NCBI GenBank assembly: GCA_036381235.1
Contig: DASVDE010000015.1
Span: 1-7,043 of the forward strand
Origin: DASVDE01 sp036381235
Lineage (GTDB): Bacteria > Actinomycetota > Thermoleophilia > Solirubrobacterales > 70-9
Direction: 5' to 3'
DNA: 7,043 bases
Positions within the stretch are counted from its first letter, which is position 1, and every line of letters begins with the position of its first letter. The notes beneath the pieces are model-generated. The model saw nothing but the letters and a program-made list of their open reading frames with translations, was not told the DNA's origin and did no database searches. A program made the position numbers and the translations under genes. Below, piece by piece: positions 1-4,953 of this stretch.

Positions 1-141
1 AGCGAACCAGCGGGTAGGCGCAGATGTAGCGGGAGGGGCTGTCTACGGACTGCTCGGCCACCGCTCCGGTGCCGTTGATCACGACCGTGGAGTAAGAGGA
101 GCCCGAGGTGTTGCCGTAGTAGGAGTCGGTGTATTGGTGAT
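1..141. repeat. Left copy of 141-bp exact terminal direct repeat
   Basis: Bases 1-141 are identical to bases 6903-7043, the last base of the window. Overlaying them gives a 6902-bp circle. The repeat lies inside the C-terminal coding region of the surface-protein gene. Its length equals a k-mer size used by common short-read assemblers, so the repeat itself is most likely the assembler's overlap rather than a biological repeat. The underlying closed topology may still be real. Confidence 0.97.
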
Positions 142-631
142 CGGTTCCGACCCCGGTGCCGAGGTTGATGATGCCCCGCACCGAGTAGAGCTCCATCGGG
201 GAGGGCAGGTAGCCGCCCTTGGCGGCGCAGGCGTCGGCTGCCTCCTTCAGGGTCCCCACGACGGGGTTGGAGGCGGAGTCAAAGCAGACGCCGCGCAGCA
301 GGGTGGTGTTGGCCGGGCAGGAGGCGGAGTGGCCGCCGACGTTGGCGGCGTTGGTGGCGTTGGTGGCGTCGGTGGCCGAGGGGACGGTACCCAGGGCGCC
401 GAGGTTTATGTCCTTGCCGGTGAGAGAGCCGTCGGCGACTTTCTTGGCGTTGACGGCGTTGTTGGCGAGCTTGCCGGTGGTAACCGCCTTTGACTTCAGC
501 TGGCGGGTGCCGACGGAGTTCTTGCCGAGGGCGGCAAAGGCGGTGCCGGTCAGCGCTGCGATCAAGGCAATGATTGCGACGACCATCGCCGGACTGGGGT
601 AGCCGATACGCCGCTTGCTCTCTCCCTGCAT
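1..631 (-). CDS. Membrane-anchored surface protein with beta-type repeats and C-type-lectin-like tail (3' end wraps to 6901)
   Basis: The gene starts at ATG 631-629 behind a good Shine-Dalgarno (AGGGGAG, within 638-646, 6-nt spacing). It reads through base 1 and, on joining the terminal repeat, stops at TGA 6903-6901, giving 210 aa. Residues 1-13 are basic. Residues 15-34 form a hydrophobic segment that serves as signal peptide or anchor. Residues 37-76 carry degenerate repeats (KNSVGTRQLK, then LANNAV, KVADGSLTGKDI). I recognise this pattern from Thermoleophilia surface proteins. Residues 86-97 are ATD/ATN triplets. The tail (105-208) has Cys105, 116, 135 and 204, with EAADAC..KGGYLPSPMEL and RYICAYP. 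This fits a C-type-lectin or formylglycine-enzyme-like fold, but the usual Trp-rich core is not obvious. It is probably exported and displayed on the cell surface. The ligand is unknown. It is followed by two lipoprotein genes. Confidence 0.85.
   Translation of the reverse strand, partial: MQGESKRRIGYPSPAMVVAIIALIAALTGTAFAALGKNSVGTRQLKSKAVTTGKLANNAVNAKKVADGSLTGKDINLGALGTVPSATDATNATNAANVGGHSASCPANTTLLRGVCFDSASNPVVGTLKEAADACAAKGGYLPSPMELYSVRGIINLGTGVGTDHQYTDSYYGNTSGSSYSTVVINGTGAVAEQSVDSPSRYICAYPLVR
341..376 (-). repeat. Four 9-bp tandem repeats inside the surface-protein gene
   Basis: Four consecutive 9-mers on the plus strand read gttggcggc, gttggtggc, gttggtggc, gtcggtggc. On the coding strand they encode ATD-ATN-ATN-AAN (residues 86-97), a flexible linker between the N-terminal repeats and the lectin-like tail. 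The 9-bp unit would change linker length in frame if it slipped. Confidence 0.85.
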
Positions 632-686
632 CCCTATCTCTCCCCTAGTTAAGAAGTTTGCGGGCCTCCCTATTTCCCGTGCAGAG

Positions 687-735
687 AACCCGGCTAAGCG
701 GCCGAAAGGTTACAAAAGTCACGATTTAACGTGAG
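687..735 (-). promoter_or_regulatory. Candidate promoter with palindromic operator, plus hairpin, ahead of the surface-protein gene
   Basis: This lies in the 113-bp gap between the stop of the double TetR (745) and the surface-protein start (631). The palindrome TCACGATTTAACGTGA spans 719-734 (5-bp arms, 6-bp centre). On the minus strand it falls between a TAACCT element (712-707, fits the actinobacterial TANNNT -10) and a poor -35 (735-730). That is where a TetR repressor would sit. An imperfect hairpin occupies 687-711 (AACC-CGGC ... GCCG-AAA-GGTT). It has no T-run, so it is at best a weak terminator or leader structure. The promoter call is tentative; the palindrome is directly visible. 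Confidence 0.35.
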
Positions 736-744
736 ACCGACCCG

Positions 745-2133
745 CTAACGCGCAATCGCGGTTGCCTCGGCGCTGCCGAGAAACGGCGTCAGGACGAACT
801 CGACCAGGCCGGGACGGAGGTCTTCCAACTCCCCACCGCGACCGGCGAGAACGCGGCGGGAGATGAGCGAGATCATGCCGCCGACCAGAGCCTCCTCGGT
901 GGTGGGTGAGAGATCCGCCGTCGCCTCGACCGAACGGCCCTCCCGTCCCTCGCGGAAGTAGGGGACGAAGCTCTGGATCGCCGCGTCGTAGCGCTCGACC
1001 ACGATCGGGCCCGCGGCGAGGGCCTCGACCATCGCGAGGCGGGCAAGGCTGGGCTCGGCGACGAGGAAGGCGAGCATCGCCGCGATCGCCGCGCAGACGC
1101 CGTGCGGCCAGTCCTCGGCCCCGTCGAACCCCGCCGCGATCCGCTCGCGCAGCTCCTCCATCACCGTCTCGTAGGCGGCGATGAAGCACTCGTCCTTGTT
1201 GGCGAAGTGCTCGTAGAAGGTGCGGCGGGAAACCGCGGCGTGGCGGGTTATGTGGGCGATGGTCGTGCCCGCGTAGCCGTGCTCGGCGACCGCCTCGGCC
1301 AATCCGGCAATCAGTCGCTCGCGCTGGTTGCGGATGACGAACTCGGCCGGCAGGCCGTGCCGGCCAGGTGGTAGCCGAGCCAGCTCAGGGGGGTAATCCT
1401 CTCTGCTCCGATCTTCCGCGCCGCGCTCGATCAGCTCCGCCTCGCCGGCGGTACCCAGCACCTCTCCGAAGGCCGGGGGCCCGGCCCCCAACGCGCCGCC
1501 CTCCCCGCTCGTCTCCATTCCGCGCGCCAGCTCCTCCAATGCGACGTCCATCCCCAGATAGGGCATCACCGCAGCGGCCATCAGCTGCGGCACCAACGCC
1601 GGCAGCTCGTCGATCCGCCCCTGCGCCACCTTGGCGTAGACCTGTCCATAGGCGGATCCGGCGAGCGCCTCGGCGGTGGTGCGAGGCACCGCATCGGGGT
1701 CCTCCATCTCATTGCGACCGGAGTCGATCAAGGAGGCGATCACGCGCATCGTCATATCGCGCCGTGCGCGGGCGGCATCGCCGGCGCTCAGCACCTCAAT
1801 CCCGAAGACCGCGCGCTCCGGATCGTGGCAGAGTGACCCGACCACCCCGCGGGCTACGGCACGAAGGCGGTCGGGCCAGTCCTCCTCCGCATCGAACGCT
1901 GCGAGCATCTCCGTCATGCATTCTTCGTTCATCTCCTGCCAGGCGGAGAGAAAGCAGTCGTACTTGCCGCGGAAGTGACGGTCGAAAGCGGGCCGGTCGA
2001 GGCCTGCCCGCTCGACGATCATCTCGATCGTCGTCTCCAGGTAACCGTGTTCGGCGGCCACCTCTATAAGTGCTTCGATGATGCGAGCGCGCTCGGGACT
2101 GGCGGTGCGATCGCGGCTCTGGGCCTCGAGCAC
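745..2133 (-). CDS. Double TetR-family regulator (two complete TetR units in one 462-aa chain)
   Basis: TetR proteins are normally about 200 aa; this one is twice that. Unit 1 has a helix-turn-helix at about residues 16-62 and a ligand domain to about 195, ending MPYLGMDVA. A Gly/Ala/Glu-rich linker covers about 200-250. Unit 2 begins with LPPGRHGLPAEF, has its helix-turn-helix at about 270-317 (VSRRTFYEHFANK, Cys316) and its ligand domain to about 455 (LTPFLG). Unit 1's recognition helix is atypical: LDRPAFDRHF where the family has TFYxxF. One chain could fold as a pseudo-dimer with two different DNA-reading heads and two ligand pockets. The GTG start (2133-2131) overlaps the previous gene's stop by one base (TAGTG), indicating translational coupling. 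The first helix begins about 14 residues in, so this start fits. The regulated genes and ligand are unknown. The nearest downstream gene is the surface protein. Confidence 0.92.
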   Translation of the reverse strand: MLEAQSRDRTASPERARIIEALIEVAAEHGYLETTIEMIVERAGLDRPAFDRHFRGKYDCFLSAWQEMNEECMTEMLAAFDAEEDWPDRLRAVARGVVGSLCHDPERAVFGIEVLSAGDAARARRDMTMRVIASLIDSGRNEMEDPDAVPRTTAEALAGSAYGQVYAKVAQGRIDELPALVPQLMAAAVMPYLGMDVALEELARGMETSGEGGALGAGPPAFGEVLGTAGEAELIERGAEDRSREDYPPELARLPPGRHGLPAEFVIRNQRERLIAGLAEAVAEHGYAGTTIAHITRHAAVSRRTFYEHFANKDECFIAAYETVMEELRERIAAGFDGAEDWPHGVCAAIAAMLAFLVAEPSLARLAMVEALAAGPIVVERYDAAIQSFVPYFREGREGRSVEATADLSPTTEEALVGGMISLISRRVLAGRGGELEDLRPGLVEFVLTPFLGSAEATAIAR

Positions 2134-2819
2134 TACGCCATTGAGCCCCCAGTCCCCGCCTTCGCCTTGGACGCCGTTCGCTTCGCTGCTTCGGCGCCGA
2201 GGTAGGGCGTGAGGGAAAACTCGACCAGCTCGGGGAGGAGTTCCTCGATCTGCTCGGTCTGGCCCATCACTATCCGCTGGTAGAGGATCCAGAAGATGCC
2301 GCCGACGATCGTCTCCTCGAGGGTGTCGGGCAGCTCCTCACCGCGGGGGGAGGCCTTGCGGCCCATTCGGAAGAGGGGGACGAAGGCCTGGATCGAGCGC
2401 TCGTAGCGGTCGACCGCGGCCGGGCCGGCGGAGAGCGCCTCGACAATGCAGGTCCGGGCCAGGGCCGGCTCACTGGCCGCATAGTGCAGGAAGGCGGCGA
2501 GGCCGGCGTTGACACGGTCGGGCCAGGCATCGACCTTGGCGGCGGCGTCGACGACGCGGCGCAGAGCCTCAGTGACGGCGTATTCGGAGGCGGCGAGGAA
2601 GCAGTCCTCCTTGGAGGAGAAGTTGTCGTAGAAGGTGTTGCGGGCGATACCTGCGCGGCGCACGATGTCGGCGACGGTGACTGCCCGATACCCCTTCTCC
2701 TCGATTTCCTGAGCGAGGGCTTCGATGATCCTCGCCCGCTGGTGCTGGGCGATGAATTCGCGCGGTAAACGCCGCCGTCCTGGCGGCACTCGCGCCGCGG
2801 GAGACACGCGTTCGGCCAT
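2133..2819 (-). CDS. TetR-family transcriptional regulator (type I ligand domain)
   Basis: This is a 228-aa regulator of normal TetR length. The PPGRRRLPREFIAQ leader is at residues 12-25. The helix-turn-helix is at about 28-74 (IARNTFYDNFSSK, Cys73), followed by the conserved Trp (DAWPDRV, 98-103) and the ligand domain ending LTPYLGAEAA. The Lys/Ala-rich tail (213-228) is probably disordered. TCIVEALSAGPAA and GQTEQIEELLPE match the paralogue at 4123-4809 better than the other copies do. The gene has no Shine-Dalgarno. A good promoter (-35 at 2856-2851, -10 at 2833-2828) ends 8 nt before the ATG, so its mRNA may be leaderless or nearly so. Its stop overlaps the GTG of the double TetR, so the two are probably made together. 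Confidence 0.92.
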   Translation of the reverse strand: MAERVSPAARVPPGRRRLPREFIAQHQRARIIEALAQEIEEKGYRAVTVADIVRRAGIARNTFYDNFSSKEDCFLAASEYAVTEALRRVVDAAAKVDAWPDRVNAGLAAFLHYAASEPALARTCIVEALSAGPAAVDRYERSIQAFVPLFRMGRKASPRGEELPDTLEETIVGGIFWILYQRIVMGQTEQIEELLPELVEFSLTPYLGAEAAKRTASKAKAGTGGSMA

Positions 2820-2827
2820 CGCTAGCC

Positions 2828-2856
2828 AGGGTACTCGCGGCGGCAGAAGATGCCAA
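2828..2856 (-). promoter_or_regulatory. Promoter of the second TetR module
   Basis: On the minus strand, TTGGCA (2856-2851; five of six bases match TTGACA) is followed after exactly 17 nt by TACCCT (2833-2828; fits TANNNT). The ATG starts 8 nt later at 2819 and no ribosome-binding site is present. This is consistent with a leaderless or near-leaderless transcript, a common arrangement in Actinomycetota. Confidence 0.55.
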
Positions 2857-2891
2857 GTTTGCGCACGGATCCGCGATACCGCGAGAGTACC
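2830..2891. promoter_or_regulatory. Imperfect inverted repeat flanking the second-module promoter
   Basis: GGTACTCGCGG (2830-2840) and CCGCGAGAGTACC (2879-2891) are inverted copies that differ only by a 2-base insertion. The proximal arm overlaps the -10 element and the distal arm lies upstream of the -35. They could be paired operator sites allowing looping or cooperative binding, or the two sides of an RNA/DNA hairpin. The rest of the 109-bp gap (2820-2928) shows no gene. Confidence 0.4.
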
Positions 2892-2928
2892 GAGAGGGGT
2901 TTTTGGCCCTGTAGACGCATGCGCGGCG

Positions 2929-3621
2929 CTAGCGGGCGAGGCGTTCGGCTTCTTCGGCGCCGAGGTACGGAGCGAGGACCAGCTCCACGAGCTGCGGGAG
3001 CTGCTCTTCGAGGCGGTCGGTGCGACCGGCGTTGACCTCGCGGACGATCAGCGCCGCGATGCCGCCCACCAGTGCCTCCTCCGTGGTCTCGGGGAGCTGG
3101 CGGGCGCCACTGTGGCGAGGGCGGCCGGCGCGAAGGATCTCCACGAAACTCTGCAGGGACGCACGGTGGCGGGCCGCGATCTTTCCGCCGGCGGCGATCG
3201 GCTCGATCATCACCACGCGGGCCAGCTCCGGCTCGCCGGCAAGGAAGCGAAGCATGGTGGCGAGGGCCGCGCGGACCTTCTGCGGCCACTCCTCGAAGGA
3301 GTCGGCGGCGGCGGCCATCGCGGTGCGGATGTGGTCGATCACCATCTCGTAAGCGGCCTCGAAGCAGTCCGCCTTGTCTTTGAAGTGCTCGTAGAAGGTG
3401 CGCCGTGATACCGAAGCCGCCTTGGTGATGTCGGCGACGGTAGTGGCGTTGTAGCCCTTGGCCGCGACGGTGTCGACAAGGGCGGTGATGATCCGCTCGC
3501 GCTGGTTCTGGGCGATGAACTCGCGCGGTAGGCCGTGACGGCCGGCGGGAAGGCGGGGCGCAGCAGGCGGAGAGACAGAGCTCCCTTGCCCCTTCCCCTC
3601 GCTGGCGCTCCCCTTGCTCAC
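2929..3621 (-). CDS. TetR-family transcriptional regulator (type I ligand domain)
   Basis: This is a 230-aa protein. Residues 1-23 are a Ser/Gly/Pro-rich tail, then LPAGRHGLPREFIAQ (24-38). The helix-turn-helix is at about 41-87 (VSRRTFYEHFKDK, Cys86), with EEWPQKV (110-116) and a ligand domain ending LAPYLGAEEAERLAR. VSRRTFYEHF and TTEEALVGG are identical to unit 2 of the double TetR, its closest relative in the window. The start is GTG 3621-3619. No Shine-Dalgarno is present, but a TATCGT -10-like element lies 6 nt upstream (3633-3628). The preceding HTH-less gene ends 22 nt upstream. A 109-bp promoter-containing gap follows, so this gene closes the first module. Ligand and targets are unknown. 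Confidence 0.92.
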   Translation of the reverse strand: MSKGSASEGKGQGSSVSPPAAPRLPAGRHGLPREFIAQNQRERIITALVDTVAAKGYNATTVADITKAASVSRRTFYEHFKDKADCFEAAYEMVIDHIRTAMAAAADSFEEWPQKVRAALATMLRFLAGEPELARVVMIEPIAAGGKIAARHRASLQSFVEILRAGRPRHSGARQLPETTEEALVGGIAALIVREVNAGRTDRLEEQLPQLVELVLAPYLGAEEAERLAR

Positions 3622-3627
3622 GTGTCG

Positions 3628-3633
3628 ACGATA
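3628..3633 (-). promoter_or_regulatory. Candidate leaderless -10 element for the TetR gene at 3621
   Basis: TATCGT (fits TANNNT) lies exactly 6 nt before the GTG start. The same hexamer at the same distance precedes the ATG at 4809. No convincing -35 is found 16-18 nt upstream, since that stretch codes for the end of the previous gene. It may be a weak internal promoter. Confidence 0.3.
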
Positions 3634-3643
3634 TCCGAGCCGA

Positions 3644-4126
3644 TCACCGCAACGGCTGCACCAGCAGCTCTCCCTCGGCCGCCCGGGCGCCGAGATACGG
3701 CAGCACCGCCATGTAGACCAGCTCGGAGAGGAAGTCCTCGCGGCGCTCGAGGCAGCCGCCCTTGACCTTCGTGAGGATCGTGCCGTAGATCGCGCCGGCG
3801 GCGATCTCGGCGGTGCAGCGGGAGACCGTCCGCGGATCCTCCAGTTCCTCGCGGCCCCCGTCGAGCAGGTCGGCGAGACCTTGGAGGAGGCGGTCGCGAT
3901 GGGCCTGGGCGCGGCTGCCGGCGCCGTTGACGTCGACGACGAAGAAGCGAGCGCGGGGCGGATCCTCCTGCAGGAAGCGCATCGCCGCCCAGCCGGCGGC
4001 CCAAATGCGATCGTGCCAGGAGACGGGCCCCTCCCAGGCGGCGCGGACCCGACCGCAGAACTCGGCGGCGATCTCGTCGTAGGCGGCGAGGAAGCGCTCC
4101 TCAGCGCTTGGAGCGGCGGCGCTCAA
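3644..4126 (-). CDS. TetR ligand-binding domain without a DNA-binding domain (type II)
   Basis: This is a 160-aa protein against the roughly 200 aa of a normal TetR. It begins just where the helix-turn-helix of its neighbours ends: EERFLAAYDE (9-18) aligns with the KxxCFxAAYE that follows the recognition helix in the paralogues. The usual Trp (VSWHDRI, 35-41), the central helices and the LPYLGARAA motif (142-150) are present. LLDGGREELEDP and TAEIAAGAIYG match unit 1 of the double TetR (LIDSGRNEMEDP, TAEALAGSAYG). The start is TTG 4126-4124, overlapping the upstream TGA as TTGA, with no Shine-Dalgarno, so translation probably depends on the upstream gene. The region upstream is the C-terminus of another TetR in a different frame, so no hidden HTH is available. 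TetR proteins dimerise through this domain. It may pair with a neighbour and modulate it, or be a decayed copy. Confidence 0.82.
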   Translation of the reverse strand: MSAAAPSAEERFLAAYDEIAAEFCGRVRAAWEGPVSWHDRIWAAGWAAMRFLQEDPPRARFFVVDVNGAGSRAQAHRDRLLQGLADLLDGGREELEDPRTVSRCTAEIAAGAIYGTILTKVKGGCLERREDFLSELVYMAVLPYLGARAAEGELLVQPLR

Positions 4127-4809
4127 GCCGCAATTCGCGCCCGGGCCGCGTCGGCCGCCCGGCCGGCCTCCACCTCGCCGACGTACGGCGTCAGCGTTGT
4201 CTGGAGCACCTCCGGCAGCAGCTCCTTGATTTGTCCTGCCTGACCGGCGACCAACCGCTGATGGACGAGCCAGGCGATGCCCCCAGCGATCGCCACCTCG
4301 AGCCCATCGGGCAAGCGGGAAGCGCGCGGATTGAGCACGCGGCCCTCGCGCAGCTTTGGCGCGACGCTCTCCAGCATGGCCTGGTAGCGAGCCAGTGCGG
4401 CGGGGCCGGCTGCCTGAGACTCGACTATGCAGACGGTGGCACGGGGCGTCTCGTTGGTAACCATCTCCAAGAAGACCTCGAGCGCCGTCGCGATCTGGTC
4501 GGTCCAGTCCTGCGTGGGGTCGATCAGCTCGGCGAAGACCTCTGCGGCGGCTTCGGTGCTCTCGTCGAAGGCGGCGAGGAAACAGGCCTCTTTATCGTCG
4601 AAGTGCTCGTAAAAGGTGGAGAGGGCGACGCGAGCGGTCTTGGCGATCAGCTCAATCGTCGTCTTCTGGTAACCGCGCTCGGCAACCAACTCGGTCGTCG
4701 CGAGGAGGATCCGATCACGCTGGCTCTGAGCGACGTAGTCGCGCGGGACGAGATGGCGCCCCGGGGGCATCTTGGCGAGGCGCTCGGAGATCGACCTCGA
4801 TTCCGCCAT
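4123..4809 (-). CDS. TetR-family transcriptional regulator (type I), first gene of the array
   Basis: From ATG 4809-4807 the protein is 228 aa (MAESRSISERLAKMPPGRH...). An in-frame ATG at 4830 would add seven residues. I prefer 4809 because a complete promoter ends 6 nt before it, 4830 falls inside that promoter's spacer, and the MAE...PPGR beginning matches the paralogue at 2819. The helix-turn-helix is at about residues 28-77 (VALSTFYEHFDDK, Cys76), followed by QDWTDQI and a ligand domain ending LTPYVG. VCIVESQAAGPAA and GQAGQIKELLPE pair it with the regulator at 2133-2819. Its TGA overlaps the TTG start of the HTH-less gene. It is divergent from the TetR at 4954, and the two probably share control of the region between them. 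Confidence 0.9.
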   Translation of the reverse strand: MAESRSISERLAKMPPGRHLVPRDYVAQSQRDRILLATTELVAERGYQKTTIELIAKTARVALSTFYEHFDDKEACFLAAFDESTEAAAEVFAELIDPTQDWTDQIATALEVFLEMVTNETPRATVCIVESQAAGPAALARYQAMLESVAPKLREGRVLNPRASRLPDGLEVAIAGGIAWLVHQRLVAGQAGQIKELLPEVLQTTLTPYVGEVEAGRAADAARARIAA

Positions 4810-4815
4810 ACCGAC

Positions 4816-4844
4816 ACGATACCAGAGCATTCACTTCATGTCTA
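4816..4844 (-). promoter_or_regulatory. Promoter of the TetR array, leaderless type
   Basis: On the minus strand, TAGACA (4844-4839; five of six bases match TTGACA), a 17-nt spacer and TATCGT (4821-4816; fits TANNNT) are followed 6 nt later by ATG 4809. No Shine-Dalgarno precedes that ATG. The geometry places the transcription start at or beside the A of the start codon. Confidence 0.6.
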
Positions 4845-4891
4845 CTTGCTTATTACTTAGAAAACGCTGTGTTCTTGATCGAAAGGGGTAG

Positions 4892-4917
4892 GCAACGTTC
4901 CCGAAAGTTGCTATACC
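4892..4917 (+). promoter_or_regulatory. Palindromic operator abutting the -10 of the divergent TetR gene
   Basis: GCAACGTTCCCGAAAGTTGC (4892-4911) is a 20-bp palindrome with 9-base arms (8 of 9 paired) around CC. It is followed directly by TATACC (4912-4917), a plausible -10 for the gene at 4954. No good -35 is visible, and the palindrome occupies that spacer. Size, symmetry and place are those of a TetR-type operator. Which of the six regulators binds it cannot be told from sequence. The divergent gene's own product is the default guess. Confidence 0.5.
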
Positions 4918-4940
4918 TAGACAGAAGGATTTCGTTTTCA

Positions 4941-4947
4941 AAGGAGG
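4941..4947 (+). promoter_or_regulatory. Strong ribosome-binding site of the divergent TetR gene
   Basis: AAGGAGG, a full Shine-Dalgarno, lies 6 nt before ATG 4954 and fixes that start. It contrasts with the array genes on the other strand, none of which has a clear Shine-Dalgarno. Confidence 0.85.
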
Positions 4948-4953
4948 GCGTGC

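Noticed and set aside
134..602. Plus-strand open frames over the surface-protein gene
   Set aside because: The minus frame has a Shine-Dalgarno, signal segment, recognisable repeats and a clean stop across the join. The plus frames are low-complexity Gly/Val or Ala translations.
687..711. Rho-independent terminator after the double TetR gene
   Set aside because: The hairpin is bulged and not followed by a T-run; kept only as a possible structure within the promoter region.
1368..2069. Long plus-strand open frames across the TetR array (for example 1368-2069, 2725-3408, 3614-4243, 4108-4860)
   Set aside because: They are antisense to convincing TetR genes. Their translations are Arg/Pro- or Gly/Val-rich without any domain, as expected when high-GC codons are read on the other strand.
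3644..4200. HTH-less TetR as a frameshifted full-length gene
   Set aside because: The DNA immediately upstream encodes the C-terminus of another intact TetR in a different frame, and no HTH-like sequence is available for a frameshift to restore.
4810..4830. Upstream ATG at 4830 for the first array TetR
   Set aside because: It lies inside the spacer of the promoter at 4816-4844 and has no properly spaced Shine-Dalgarno. The extra residues (MLWYRVG) have no counterpart in the paralogues.
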